Shown: one piece after another, positions 26,206 to 34,951 of the stretch
Layout: each line of letters begins with the position of its first letter
How positions within the stretch are numbered: the first letter of the stretch is position 1
Assembly: GCF_900172225.1 (NCBI RefSeq)
Contig: NZ_FWFO01000001.1
Location: forward strand, 806,001 to 870,000
Direction: 5' to 3'
Source of the DNA: Falsiruegeria litorea R37
GTDB lineage: Bacteria; Pseudomonadota; Alphaproteobacteria; Rhodobacterales; Rhodobacteraceae
DNA: 64,000 bases
Notes under the pieces: generated by a model
What the model was told of the DNA's origin: nothing
What the model saw: only the letters and a program-made list of their open reading frames with translations
Database searches by the model: none
Translations under genes and position numbers: made by a program

Positions 26206-26691
26206 ATGTTTCGTCGTATGTTTTTGAGCATGACCGCAGGCGCCGCGATCGCGGCCTCGGTGATGACCCCCGCAACTGCTGCCGGCCAGGATATCGTAGA
26301 CACTGCCGTGGGCGCAGGCACATTCGGAACGCTGGTCGCAGCCGTGCAGGCCGCAGGGTTGGTGCCGACGCTGAAAGGACATGGCCCGTTTACCGTTTTT
26401 GCACCCACGGACGAGGCATTCGCGGCGCTGCCTGAAGGCACGGTCGAAAGCCTGCTTCTGCCTGAAAACAAGGACCAACTGGTTGCTATTCTGACCTATC
26501 ATGTTGTCCCGGCCAAGGTGATGGCAGGTGACATCGCAGGCAAAAAGGCCAAGGTCCTGACGGTTCAGGGCGACCGTTTGGACGTGAACGCCCGCAATGG
26601 CGTAAAGGTTGATGGGGCCAAAGTTGTTGCTGCAGATATCGAGGCATCCAATGGTGTGATCCACGTGATCGACAAGGTGCTGCTGCCCTAA
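26206..26691 (+). CDS. Exported fasciclin (FAS1) domain protein
   Basis: About 161 residues; the ATG at 26206 follows GGAGG. A signal peptide ends near ATAAG. The single FAS1 domain shows its H1 motif [17 protein letters not shown] and H2 motif [11 protein letters not shown], plus the YH-containing [17 protein letters not shown]1 proteins mediate adhesion or ligand binding outside the cytoplasm. It is inserted between trpF and trpB, with its own terminator. Confidence 0.9.
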   Translation: MFRRMFLSMTAGAAIAASVMTPATAAGQDIVDTAVGAGTFGTLVAAVQAAGLVPTLKGHGPFTVFAPTDEAFAALPEGTVESLLLPENKDQLVAILTYHVVPAKVMAGDIAGKKAKVLTVQGDRLDVNARNGVKVDGAKVVAADIEASNGVIHVIDKVLLP

Positions 26692-26714
26692 GCGCGAATG
26701 CAAATAAGCAGCCA

Positions 26715-26751
26715 AACACCCAAGCGCATCGCTTGGGTGTTTTTCTTTTTT
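26715..26751 (+). terminator. Rho-independent terminator of the fasciclin gene
   Basis: A perfect 12-bp stem (AACACCCAAGCG / CGCTTGGGTGTT, loop CAT) followed by TTTCTTTTTT. Confidence 0.93.
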
Positions 26752-26821
26752 GGAAACAGGTTGCTACATGTGATCCGCCACACGCGCCACATCGTAGCCA
26801 CTATGACAGGAGGGCAGAGTG

Positions 26822-27157
26822 ATGATCGCGGCGATTGGCGGAGTTAGGTTGAAAAGCTGGTTTACTGCGCCTGAATTCTTCTGGCGCGCGCGGCAGGCGC
26901 TGCAGCAGGCCAAGGACAGCCCCGGATGCAGTCACGCACTCGTATTCCCCCGAGATGGTATCTATTTTTCACTCACCGTCTGGGACAGACCAGAGGATAT
27001 GATGTCCTATGCGCACAGCGGTCCCCACGCGCGTCTGCTCAAGGTCACACCGCGCCTTGCGCATGTGCTCTACTTCCACCACTTCCCTTGCACCAAGATC
27101 CCGAACCCCGACGTCGCGTGGCAGCTGTGGCGACAACAGGGGCAATCCGCAGCCTGA
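26822..27157 (+). CDS. Small dimeric alpha/beta-barrel-like protein, possibly monooxygenase-related
   Basis: About 111 residues; the ATG at 26822 has AGGAGGG upstream. The sequence FFWRARQALQQAKDSPGCSHALVFPRDGIYFSLTVWDRPEDMMSYAHSGPHARLLK has the strand-helix-strand pattern, WDRPEDMxxYAxSGxHxR loop and single His seen in ABM-type or spheroidene-monooxygenase-like ferredoxin folds. No cofactor motif is visible. It precedes trpB by 68 bases and could be cotranscribed with it. A second ABM-like gene lies just beyond trpB. Confidence 0.6.
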   Translation: MIAAIGGVRLKSWFTAPEFFWRARQALQQAKDSPGCSHALVFPRDGIYFSLTVWDRPEDMMSYAHSGPHARLLKVTPRLAHVLYFHHFPCTKIPNPDVAWQLWRQQGQSAA

Positions 27158-27225
27158 TGCCTTTTTTGCATGGCAAATCCGGCGCGCACCTCCTATGAAC
27201 ATCTGGCACGACGACGGAGACTCTC

Positions 27226-28473
27226 ATGGCCAACGACCTTTTCAACTCCTTCATGTCCGGCCCCGACGAAAGCGGGCGCTTCGGTATCTTTGGCGGACGG
27301 TTCGTCAGCGAAACCCTGATGCCGCTGATCCTGTCGCTGGAAGAGGAATATGAAAAGGCCAAGGACGACCCCACATTCTGGGCCGAGATGGACGATCTCT
27401 GGGCGAACTACGTGGGCCGCCCCTCGCCGCTCTATTTTGCCGAACGCCTGACCGAGCACCTGGGCGGGGCCAAGATCTATCTCAAGCGGGATGAGCTGAA
27501 CCACACCGGCGCGCATAAGATCAACAACGTTCTGGGCCAGATCATCCTGGCGCGGCGCATGGGTAAGACCCGCATCATCGCCGAAACCGGTGCTGGTCAG
27601 CACGGCGTTGCCACCGCCACCGTCTGCGCCAAGTTCGGTCTGAAATGCGTGGTCTACATGGGCGCGCACGACGTGCAGCGCCAGGCCCCCAACGTCTTCC
27701 GCATGCGCCTGCTGGGCGCCGAGGTGATCCCGGTCACATCCGGCCGCGGCACGCTCAAGGACGCCATGAACGACGCTCTGCGCGACTGGGTGACCAACGT
27801 CCGCGACACTTTTTATTGCATCGGCACCGTTGCCGGTCCGCACCCGTATCCGGCGATGGTCCGCGATTTCCAGTCGATCATTGGTAAAGAGGCCAAAGAG
27901 CAGATGCAAAAGGCTGAGGGCCGTCTGCCCGACACGCTGATTGCCGCCATCGGCGGGGGTTCGAACGCCATGGGCCTGTTCTACCCCTTCCTTGACGACA
28001 AGGACGTCAACATCATCGGGGTCGAGGCAGGCGGCAAGGGCGTCAACGAAAAGATGGAGCACTGCGCCTCACTCACCGGTGGCCGCCCGGGCGTGCTGCA
28101 CGGCAACCGCACCTATCTGCTGCAGGACGACGACGGTCAGATTCTCGAAGGATATTCGATCTCGGCGGGCCTCGACTATCCCGGCATCGGCCCCGAACAC
28201 GCCTGGCTGAACGACATCGGCCGCGCGCAATATGTCTCGATCACCGATATGGAGGCGCTGGAGGCGTTCCAGCTGTGCTGCGCGACCGAGGGCATCATTC
28301 CCGCGCTGGAGCCGTCCCATGCGCTGGCGCATGTGATGAAGATCGCGCCCGAACTGCCCGCTGACCACCTGATCTGCATGAACATGTGCGGCCGTGGCGA
28401 CAAGGACGTGCAGACCGTCGCAAATTACCTTGGTTTCGACATGTCCGACACCGAAGGTCGGACCGCAGGCTAG
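27226..28473 (+). CDS. trpB: Tryptophan synthase beta chain
   Basis: A 415-residue PLP enzyme that joins indole and L-serine. The PLP lysine lies in [18 protein letters not shown], the phosphate loop is GGGSNAMG, and the indole tunnel region [17 protein letters not shown] and the C-terminal CGRGDKD are typical. It forms the alpha2beta2 complex with TrpA, whose gene is about 9 kb away on the other strand, while trpF lies upstream on this strand. Length is normal. Confidence 0.97.
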   Translation: MANDLFNSFMSGPDESGRFGIFGGRFVSETLMPLILSLEEEYEKAKDDPTFWAEMDDLWANYVGRPSPLYFAERLTEHLGGAKIYLKRDELNHTGAHKINNVLGQIILARRMGKTRIIAETGAGQHGVATATVCAKFGLKCVVYMGAHDVQRQAPNVFRMRLLGAEVIPVTSGRGTLKDAMNDALRDWVTNVRDTFYCIGTVAGPHPYPAMVRDFQSIIGKEAKEQMQKAEGRLPDTLIAAIGGGSNAMGLFYPFLDDKDVNIIGVEAGGKGVNEKMEHCASLTGGRPGVLHGNRTYLLQDDDGQILEGYSISAGLDYPGIGPEHAWLNDIGRAQYVSITDMEALEAFQLCCATEGIIPALEPSHALAHVMKIAPELPADHLICMNMCGRGDKDVQTVANYLGFDMSDTEGRTAG

Positions 28474-28503
28474 ACCCGCCTCCAGGTCCCTGTTTTTGAA
28501 TGG

Positions 28504-28540
28504 AAACCCCGGCAGATTGTGTTCTGCCGGGGTTTCTCGT
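28504..28540. terminator. Terminator of trpB
   Basis: A perfect 12-bp stem (AAACCCCGGCAG / CTGCCGGGGTTT, loop of eight) lies 30 bases after the trpB stop, followed by CTCGTT. It sits between convergent genes and can act both ways. Confidence 0.8.
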
Positions 28541-28558
28541 TGGGCGGCGACGCCCGGT

Positions 28559-28879
28559 TCACGCCTCGTGCAGAACCGTCTCGAACCCTTCGAACTGAGG
28601 ATGACCCAGGATCGGGCTTTCACCCTCGCGCTTGCCTGCGTTCTTGTGGGCATCGCGGAACTGCTGCGATTTGGTCCAAGCCTCGAAATCGTCACGGCTG
28701 TCCCAGATCACATGACTGGAATAGAGCGTATGCTCGTCGCTGGACGGCCCCTTGAGCAGGCGAAACTCGCGAAAGCCCTTGAGCTCCTTCAAGCGGCTTT
28801 CCCGCGAGGCCCAGATGGTTTCAAACTCCGCTTCCGACCCCGGGCGGATCTTGAAACGGTTCATGGCAATAAAGCTCAT
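28559..28879 (-). CDS. ABM-family monooxygenase-like protein (heme-degrading type possible)
   Basis: About 106 residues from the ATG at 28879 (ATG at 28864 is the alternative). MSFIAMNRFKIRPGSEAEFETIWASRES, then GFREFRLLKGPSSDEHTLYSSHVIWDSRDDFEAWTKSQQFRDAH, is a typical antibiotic-biosynthesis-monooxygenase / IsdG-like fold, with the conserved WxSxxxFxxWxxSxxF signature and a candidate heme-ligand His near the end of that helix. Function could be heme degradation or a stress-related monooxygenase. Convergent with trpB. Confidence 0.75.
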   Translation of the reverse strand: MSFIAMNRFKIRPGSEAEFETIWASRESRLKELKGFREFRLLKGPSSDEHTLYSSHVIWDSRDDFEAWTKSQQFRDAHKNAGKREGESPILGHPQFEGFETVLHEA

Positions 28880-29173
28880 CGGCTGTGCTTTCTTCTGAGA
28901 GTGCAAGAGGGTTGGCGCACGGCGGACCTCTGCCCCTCACCGCTGGCTGCGGCTGATTAGACCGAAAGTTGCGGGCGGGCGCAAGCGGAGAGATCTGTCG
29001 CCAATCCGAGTTGATCATTCGCATCCTTTGACCCGGTGGCTGCGTAGTATCGGCGTGATCCTTCTTATTTCTGACCAATCCGGTTGCAACGGTATTGCAG
29101 TTCGCTACGCTGATTCTGAATATGTCGTGACTGCAAGCCACTGCAATGCGACCCGACAAAAGAGGAGAGCTAG

Positions 29174-29407
29174 TTGAACACCTTCGTTAAAATATCGGTC
29201 GTACTGGGGGTGGTCGCCGCCTCAGTTGCATGTACCCCGACAACACCTACACAACATGAAGTGGCATGCGTCGGCGGAACACTCGCTGGGGCTGCAATTG
29301 GTGGTGCAATTGGTAACCGGTTTGGTGGGGGCACCGGGCAGACCATAGCCACTGCCGCAGGCGCGTTCACCGGCGGTTTAACGACCGCGCGAACCATGGG
29401 GTGCTGA
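29174..29407 (+). CDS. Glycine-zipper lipoprotein
   Basis: A 77-residue protein from a TTG start at 29174 with AGAGGAGAG just upstream. It has a lipoprotein signal with lipobox VAASVAC (Cys at residue 20), then a Gly/Ala-rich zipper GGTLAGAAIGGAIGNRFGGGTGQTIATAAGAFTGG, like OmpA/SlyB-type 17-kDa surface antigen segments. It is anchored in a membrane and probably oligomerises there. It precedes the EF-hand gene by about 11 bases. The 295-base gap upstream (28880-29173) shows no gene and should contain the promoter. Confidence 0.8.
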   Translation: MNTFVKISVVLGVVAASVACTPTTPTQHEVACVGGTLAGAAIGGAIGNRFGGGTGQTIATAAGAFTGGLTTARTMGC

Positions 29408-29418
29408 GGATGAAAACC

Positions 29419-29760
29419 ATGAAAATTTCCGCACTGTCCGCCTCTGCCATTTTCGCTCTTTCCTCAGTTGCATTCGCTGAAACGATGCCTGGTGAGGCAT
29501 TGCTGCTCCTCGATGGCGACAGAGACGGTTTGGTCACTTATGAAGAGTATTCAAACCAGATGGACACGCTGTTTGGGGGCATGGACACAAATCAGAATGG
29601 TCGGCTCGAACGCGGCGAAGTCGATAGCTTCATGAGCGGGGACGTGTTCGATGGAGCTGACAGCAACCGGGACGGCAGAATTTCTAAGGCCGAGTATGAC
29701 GCACAGGTCCGGAAGGATTTTGAGGGTGCAGACCGGGACGGTGATGGATCGCTGGATTGA
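29419..29760 (+). CDS. Exported EF-hand calcium-binding protein
   Basis: About 113 residues; the ATG at 29419 has AGGA eight bases upstream. A signal peptide (MKISALSASAIFALSSVAFA) is followed by four EF-hand loops: DGDRDGLVTYEE, DTNQNGRLERGE, DSNRDGRISKAE and a terminal DRDGDGSLD cut off at its ninth position by the stop codon. The protein should bind calcium in the periplasm. It forms a pair with the lipoprotein gene upstream. Confidence 0.85.
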   Translation: MKISALSASAIFALSSVAFAETMPGEALLLLDGDRDGLVTYEEYSNQMDTLFGGMDTNQNGRLERGEVDSFMSGDVFDGADSNRDGRISKAEYDAQVRKDFEGADRDGDGSLD

Positions 29761-29794
29761 TTGATCCGAAGGTCCAAGGCCGAAATCCGCGACC

Positions 29795-30163
29795 TCACTC
29801 CGCACAGTCCTGCAACACCTCCAACCGCACAATCTCCAGCGCGCGCTGGTGCGTGGCCTCCAGCGACACCTTGGGCGCGCAGCCCTCGTCGTGGGCCTGC
29901 ATGAAGCGGGCCGCACACAGGCACCAGCGGTCTCCAGGCTTCAATCCGGCAAAGTTGAACTCAGGCCGGGGTGTGCTCAGGTCGTTGCCGACGTATTTGG
30001 AATAGGCCAGGAACTCGGCCGTCATCACCGCACATACCGTATGGCTGCCCTGATCGGCGGCACATGTGTTGCAATGCCCGTCGCGAAAGAACCCGGTCAC
30101 CGGGTCCATCGAGCAGGGCGCCAGCGCCCCGCCCAGTACATTCACACTCTCGTCGCGGTCCAT
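29795..30163 (-). CDS. DUF2237 family protein
   Basis: A 122-residue protein that matches the DUF2237 pattern closely: NVLGGALAPCSMDPVTGFFRDG, HTVCAVMTAEFLAYSKYVGNDLSTPRPEFNF, GLKPGDRWCLCAARF and APKVSLEATHQRALEIV. Seven cysteines, several in conserved positions, suggest metal binding, but no function is known. It starts nine bases after the serine hydrolase stop on the same strand and is probably its operon partner. Confidence 0.85.
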   Translation of the reverse strand: MDRDESVNVLGGALAPCSMDPVTGFFRDGHCNTCAADQGSHTVCAVMTAEFLAYSKYVGNDLSTPRPEFNFAGLKPGDRWCLCAARFMQAHDEGCAPKVSLEATHQRALEIVRLEVLQDCAE

Positions 30164-30172
30164 GGGGCCAGC

Positions 30173-31336
30173 TTACAGGCTCTGCGCGATTTTGCGGAAC
30201 ATTTCTATGTTCTGGGCGCTCACGCCCTCGTCGCGGAACTTGCGGTCGGCGCCCGTCGTCATGATCAGCACACCGCGCGGCTGGTCGAAATAAAGGTATT
30301 GGCCGTAAACCCCGCGTCCCATGAACTCGCCCTCATGCGCGTCCATGGGGATCCACCACTGATAGCCATAGCCGATCTTGCCGGGGGCCGTAGGGGCCGA
30401 GGCGGCGGTGGATTCTGCGATCCAATCTGCGGGCACCACCTGCTGTCCGCCGTATGCGCCGTCCTGCAGAATCATCTGGCCAAAGCGCGCAAAGTCCCGC
30501 GTGGTGAAGTTCAGCCCGCCCAACACAAAGGCCACGCCCGCGCCGTCGGTGATGTAGTACCCATCCCGCTCCAGGCCGAGCGGTGCCAGGACCTTCTCGC
30601 TCAACAGCTCGGAGACAGAGCGCCCGGTGGCACCGCGGATCACCATGCCGACCACATGGGTGTCGATCGAGACATATTGCCAGGTGTCACCCGGAGGGGC
30701 GAAGCTGTCCTTGAGCGAGGCCGCGAAATCATCCAGCTCGCCCCCCAATGCGACGACACGACCCATGCGGTTGATGTCGGAATTGTAGTCCAGATAATCC
30801 TCGTCAAAGACCACGCCGCTGGCCATGTTCAGCACGTTGCGGATGGTGGCATGCTCATAGGCGCTGCCCTCAAGCTCGGGCGCGTATTTGGTGACCTTGT
30901 CGTCAAGCGAGGCAATCGCTCCTTCCTCCAGCAGAATGCCGAACAAGGCGGATAGATAGCTTTTGGCGATCGACCATGAAATGCGACGGTCGTCCGGTCC
31001 GGTGCCAAGGAAATACTGTTCATAGCGGATCTGGCCGTCTTGCATGATCAGCAAGGATGTGACGGCACGTTCCTCAATCCACTGATCCACACCCGTTGGC
31101 AGATCGTATTCCGGCCCATAGGTCAGTTCTGAGGTGGGCCCATTTCCACGCGGCAAAGAGACGGTCAAAAAGGCCGCGTCCATGTTCGAGAAGTTGTTCA
31201 CGATGTTCTCTTCGGAAAACAGCGAATTCACAGCCAACAAGCGCGTGAGCTCTTCGCGCTTCCAAACGCCGACGACCGCCGCCGCCAGGATCAACGCCAG
31301 TAGAATTCGACCCAACCATTTCCCGAAAGTGCGCAT
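30173..31336 (-). CDS. Membrane-anchored serine hydrolase, beta-lactamase family
   Basis: About 387 residues from the ATG at 31336, which has AGGAGG seven bases upstream (the reading frame is open further upstream without a good start). An N-terminal membrane helix (LLALILAAAVVGVW) anchors it. The catalytic tetrad is SIAK in DRRISWSIAKSYLSALFG; YVSIDTHVVG follows in the place of the YxN motif, and ITTGADRKF may hold the third motif. Family members are esterases, amidases or 6-aminohexanoate-dimer hydrolase relatives. Substrate unknown. Confidence 0.82.
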   Translation of the reverse strand: MRTFGKWLGRILLALILAAAVVGVWKREELTRLLAVNSLFSEENIVNNFSNMDAAFLTVSLPRGNGPTSELTYGPEYDLPTGVDQWIEERAVTSLLIMQDGQIRYEQYFLGTGPDDRRISWSIAKSYLSALFGILLEEGAIASLDDKVTKYAPELEGSAYEHATIRNVLNMASGVVFDEDYLDYNSDINRMGRVVALGGELDDFAASLKDSFAPPGDTWQYVSIDTHVVGMVIRGATGRSVSELLSEKVLAPLGLERDGYYITDGAGVAFVLGGLNFTTRDFARFGQMILQDGAYGGQQVVPADWIAESTAASAPTAPGKIGYGYQWWIPMDAHEGEFMGRGVYGQYLYFDQPRGVLIMTTGADRKFRDEGVSAQNIEMFRKIAQSL

Positions 31337-31460
31337 GTTCGAAACCTCCTCGATTACAAGTATCCTGAGGGCGAGACCGAGCAAGCACAATGGGAACGTC
31401 ACGGAAACGAAATCCAATCGTTCGCTCCCAGCTGGAGCGACTCTAATCGGCTCAAAGGAA

Positions 31461-31546
31461 CTCCCGCCCGTCGTCGATGCCCCTTGCGGGACACCTCCTC
31501 CCGTTGGGCCAGGCTCATGCGGGCTTTGCCCGCATGAGCCTGGCCC
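31461..31546 (+). repeat. Structured repeat with CCTCCTCCC linker, copy 2
   Basis: CTCCCGCCCGTCGTC (31461-31475), a short variable hairpin (CCCC-TTGC-GGG), the constant linker ACCTCCTCCCGTTGGGCC (31493-31510), and a perfect 19-bp hairpin with loop TTT (31506-31524 with 31528-31546). It has the same layout as 23934-24006 but with unrelated stem sequences. It lies upstream of the serine hydrolase and downstream of pth. Confidence 0.65.
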
Positions 31547-31616
31547 CCTGCCGTCCGCAGGACGCAAGGCCGACAGGCCGCGCAGGTGTCAAACGTCGTG
31601 GAGTTCTACAGAAAAC

Positions 31617-32306
31617 TCAGCTGAAACGATCCAAGAGCTTCTGTATCGGCGAGCGGGCATCCTCTTCAGGCTTCGCTTCCCCTTTATCGGTTATTGCAGC
31701 GGTTTCAGATTTGGGGGCCTTAGACTTTGACGAACGCGGCGGAGCCGTGCGTAACGCCACCGCGTTCATGAACTTTCCGCCATCCCCATCTGCCAGATGC
31801 GCTGCCCCGTCCGAGATGCCGCGCAATACGTTGTCCAACCACTCTTCGTCTGCCTTGGCAAAGTCGTGCAGCACGTATCCTGCCACCAGTTCCTTGCGGC
31901 CTGGATGGCCGATGCCAAGACGCACCCGATCATAAGTCGCCCCGATGTGATCATGGATCGACCGCAGCCCATTGTGCCCGGCGTGACCGCCACCTGCCTT
32001 GACCCGCACTTTGCCCGGCGCCAGGTCCAACTCGTCGTGCAGGACCGTTACATCGCTGCTGTCGAGCTTATAGAACCGCATCGCCTCGCCCACGGATTGG
32101 CCTGAGCGGTTCATGAAGGTCTCGGGTTTCAAAAGCAGTACCTTTTCACGGCCCAAGCGCCCTTCGGAAACCTGGCCTTGAAATTTGCTTTTCCAGGGAC
32201 CGAACCCGTGATCCCGCGCGATCTCGTCCAGGGCCATGAAGCCGATGTTGTGCCGGTTGCGGGCGTATTTGCCGCCCGGGTTGCCCAATCCAACAAAGAG
32301 TTTCAT
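31617..32306 (-). CDS. pth: Peptidyl-tRNA hydrolase
   Basis: A 229-residue enzyme that frees tRNA from peptidyl-tRNA dropped by ribosomes. [27 protein letters not shown] carries the conserved Asn and catalytic His, [12 protein letters not shown] and [29 protein letters not shown] the substrate-binding Asn residues. After residue 190 there is a 38-residue Lys/Ala/Glu-rich tail ([11 protein letters not shown] and onward), longer than the standard enzyme and common in this group. rplY lies upstream as usual, but with a 475-base gap. Confidence 0.95.
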   Translation of the reverse strand: MKLFVGLGNPGGKYARNRHNIGFMALDEIARDHGFGPWKSKFQGQVSEGRLGREKVLLLKPETFMNRSGQSVGEAMRFYKLDSSDVTVLHDELDLAPGKVRVKAGGGHAGHNGLRSIHDHIGATYDRVRLGIGHPGRKELVAGYVLHDFAKADEEWLDNVLRGISDGAAHLADGDGGKFMNAVALRTAPPRSSKSKAPKSETAAITDKGEAKPEEDARSPIQKLLDRFS

Positions 32307-32311
32307 GGCGC

Positions 32312-32614
32312 GCCTCGCAGATCTGTCACGGTTTGGGGTCTAGATGCACCGAAACAGTCCGAATTGCCAGCAATCCTCTCGCAAATTCGCAAAGACAAAG
32401 GCACGCTCACTCAAGACCATTGGGATCTGTCGCTGACGGGTGTCTGGAAGAATGGGCAGTACAAGGCAGCCTCCTGCGTGTTCTTGTTTCACATGCACAA
32501 ACCCTGCGATTGCGGCCGGGTGACATCTTTCACGCACAGAATGGCGACGAGCATGTGGCCCACCCGGATGGACCGGTTCGCGCTCTGGTCATCGAAAAAT
32601 CCGGCTGTGTCTGA
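32312..32614 (+). pseudogene. Possible frameshifted gene remnant between pth and rplY
   Basis: The pth-rplY gap carries plus-strand coding-like sequence in two frames. The first half reads KQSELPAILSQIRKDKGTLT then HWDLSLTGVWKNGQYKA; near 32465 the sensible frame shifts to RVLVSHAQTLRLRPGDIFHA then QNGDEHVAHPDGPVRALVIE and ends with TGA at 32612-32614. Neither half has a good start or ribosome site. I do not recognise the family; the second half resembles a short beta-rich domain. Could also be chance. Confidence 0.3.
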
Positions 32615-32705
32615 GCGACGCGGGCATTCATGACTGGTGGAGCTGGGTTGCTCATCAATCAACCTGATCCTGGGTTCGATCACCCCGCCTATCACTCATG
32701 CGCAT

Positions 32706-32739
32706 AAGAAAACACCCCCCGACCAACGGTCGAGGGGTG
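32706..32739 (-). terminator. Rho-independent terminator of rplY
   Basis: On the minus strand a 12-bp stem (plus-strand 32713-32724 with 32728-32739, one G-U wobble, three-base loop) is followed by TTTTC. It separates rplY from pth. Confidence 0.88.
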
Positions 32740-32781
32740 CCTAAAGCTTGCGATCCGGAAAGGGACCGGCACTGCGGAAGA

Positions 32782-33426
32782 TTACTCTTCTGCGGCTGCT
32801 TCGACTTCGGCTTCTTCACCTTCACCTTCGCCTTCTTCATCATCCGACGAAGCCAGACCCGACGGAGCCGAGATGTTGGCGATCACGAAGTCGCGGTCGA
32901 TGGTCGGCTTGGCACCGCTGGGCAGGTCGATGGACGAGATGGTGACAACGTCGCCAATGGCCAGACCGGTCAGATCAACAGTGATCTTCTCGGGGATCTC
33001 GCCCGCGGTGACCATCAGTTCAACTTCGGGACGCACAACAGTCAGAACACCGCCGCGCTTGATGCCGGGGGCTTCGTCTTCGTTCACGAACTCAACCGGA
33101 ACAAACAGGTTGATGCGGGTGGTGCGGCGCAGGCGCATCAGGTCGAAGTGGGTCGGCAGGTCCTTGACCACGTCACGCTGAACGTCACGGCAGATGACGC
33201 GGACGTCTTCCTGGCCTTCGACTTTCAGGTTGAACAGGGTCGACTTGAACCGGCCTGCTTTCAGTTTCTTCAACAGAACGTTGAAGGGGATCTGGATTGC
33301 CAGCGGATCTACGTCACCGCCAAAAACAACACCCGGAACCATGCCAGCGCGACGCGCTGCGCGAGCGGCGCCCTTGCCTGTCCCCGCACGTTCCTGGCAC
33401 TCAAGATCAGGAATCTGACCAGCCAT
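32782..33426 (-). CDS. rplY: 50S ribosomal protein L25/general stress protein Ctc
   Basis: About 214 residues from the ATG at 33426 (GGAG upstream). The N-terminal L25 domain ([24 protein letters not shown], then [36 protein letters not shown]) binds 5S rRNA; the C-terminal TL5 domain contains [20 protein letters not shown] and [14 protein letters not shown]. It ends in a Glu-rich tail typical of the long L25 forms. Upstream of pth, as in many alphaproteobacteria. Confidence 0.95.
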   Translation of the reverse strand: MAGQIPDLECQERAGTGKGAARAARRAGMVPGVVFGGDVDPLAIQIPFNVLLKKLKAGRFKSTLFNLKVEGQEDVRVICRDVQRDVVKDLPTHFDLMRLRRTTRINLFVPVEFVNEDEAPGIKRGGVLTVVRPEVELMVTAGEIPEKITVDLTGLAIGDVVTISSIDLPSGAKPTIDRDFVIANISAPSGLASSDDEEGEGEGEEAEVEAAAEE

Positions 33427-33558
33427 ATGAATTCTCCATAAGTTAGGGCGGGAATCCTCCAAGGCTGTATTCCCGCGTGAAGCCGCGCTCATAGACCAGA
33501 TCGGGGGAATTGAAAAGGGCTGAATCGTGGTCTCGCCAGACCGAGACCCCTCATAGCG

Positions 33559-34710
33559 TCATATTATCATGTCCGCTGTCGCTTTGGGATGGTCGGTGAT
33601 CTGCTCATAACCCTCCTCAGTGATGATGAAACTGTCGCCCACCTGCGCCCGGAACGTATCCGTCGTGACCGAGCCATCGACGGCAAAGACCATGCCGGGC
33701 TGCAACACGGTGGTATCGCCGGTCACCAGCTGCGGATGCTCCAGATAGCTGAAACCCGTGGCCCGCCCACATCGGAACGGGTATTCGAACCCGGCGCCCT
33801 GGATTACGTCGGCGTATTCCGCGTGCACGCTTTCAGCGGTCACTCCGGGTCGCAAGGCGCGCAGGGCAGCTGCCTGGCTCTCGACCGCGATTTCATAGAC
33901 GCGTTCCTGCGTCGGGTCACCGATCTCTCCGATCCAGAAGGTGCGATCGAACCCCAGCTTGAAGCGGTGGAAGTTGGTCATGCCGCAAAAACACAGGAAC
34001 ACCGGCTCGCCCAGCCGCATGATCCGGGTCGAGGCGCGGTGATGGGTTTTGGTGATTTCACGCCCCGACGCCATGATCTGCAGGAAATGGGTGTTGGGTG
34101 ACATGTCGGCGTCATCGTAATGCGCAGCTAACAGTTCTGCCGCCTTGCGGGTTCCGGCCTGCGATGTGGCAATCGCCACCTCGAACTCGGGCACCCCGTC
34201 GCCAATGGCCGCGCGGCCTGCAGCCATCATCGCACCCGCAACCTGTCCCGCGTGGCGCGCCAGTTGCAGCTCTTGCGCCGATTTGATCATGCGCATGTCG
34301 GCAAGCAGGGAAGAGACTGATGTGATGCGCTCGATCGAAACCAATTCATCAACATAAGCCCGCACCAAAGGCGGCATGTGATCCGGCTCGATGCCGACCC
34401 GGCCAACGCTGCCAAGCGCACCCGGCAACTCGGCCCGCCATTCCGCACCCATCCCGTCGTTCCAGGCCGCGATCCGATCCACATGCGCCGCCGCTTGCGC
34501 CGCGTTCAAGTCGATGGTCGGGGTGATCAGCAGGCTGTCGCCATGTCTTGACACCACCAGGATCGTAGGTCGCCCAAATTCCATATGCAGATAGTCATAG
34601 TATCCGGTCAGGTAATAGACGTTGTCGTCATCCGTCACCAACGCCACGTCGATTCCCGCTTCGGTCAAACGCTCGCAAAAGCTGTTCAAACGGTGTGCAT
34701 ATTGGCTCAT
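33559..34710 (-). CDS. M24 (pita-bread) family protein lacking the metal ligands, creatinase/prolidase-like
   Basis: A 383-residue protein with the creatinase/prolidase architecture: N-terminal domain (residues 1-130; VTDDDNVYYLTGYYDY, GRVGIEPDHM) and a catalytic-like domain. The five metal ligands of aminopeptidase P/prolidase appear replaced: the Asp-Asp region reads FLCFCGMTNFHRFKLGFDRTF, the GHG histidine motif reads GRATG, and the two glutamates fall in FAVDGS and AQVGDS. It is therefore probably a metal-free hydrolase like creatinase, or not a peptidase at all. Cytoplasmic. Divergent from an exported dioxygenase-like gene. Confidence 0.8.
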   Translation of the reverse strand: MSQYAHRLNSFCERLTEAGIDVALVTDDDNVYYLTGYYDYLHMEFGRPTILVVSRHGDSLLITPTIDLNAAQAAAHVDRIAAWNDGMGAEWRAELPGALGSVGRVGIEPDHMPPLVRAYVDELVSIERITSVSSLLADMRMIKSAQELQLARHAGQVAGAMMAAGRAAIGDGVPEFEVAIATSQAGTRKAAELLAAHYDDADMSPNTHFLQIMASGREITKTHHRASTRIMRLGEPVFLCFCGMTNFHRFKLGFDRTFWIGEIGDPTQERVYEIAVESQAAALRALRPGVTAESVHAEYADVIQGAGFEYPFRCGRATGFSYLEHPQLVTGDTTVLQPGMVFAVDGSVTTDTFRAQVGDSFIITEEGYEQITDHPKATADMII

Positions 34711-34951
34711 CTTGTTCGCTGTCTCTCTGGCTGCGTCGTCACGGGTGAATGTGGTCGTCCAGTGTCAAGTTACATGATCGAGACGCTTTCGGGCGTTCAT
34801 TCGCGACACGTGAATGGCCGGATTTCAAAAGCGAACCTGCTGCTTCCAGGACCAGGAAGTTGAAAAAATGGGGTCGGACCGACGGAAATGCAAAAGATGT
34901 GCGTTCTATTCCACACTCAAACAGACAACATTCGATGATGGGAGCGGCACT

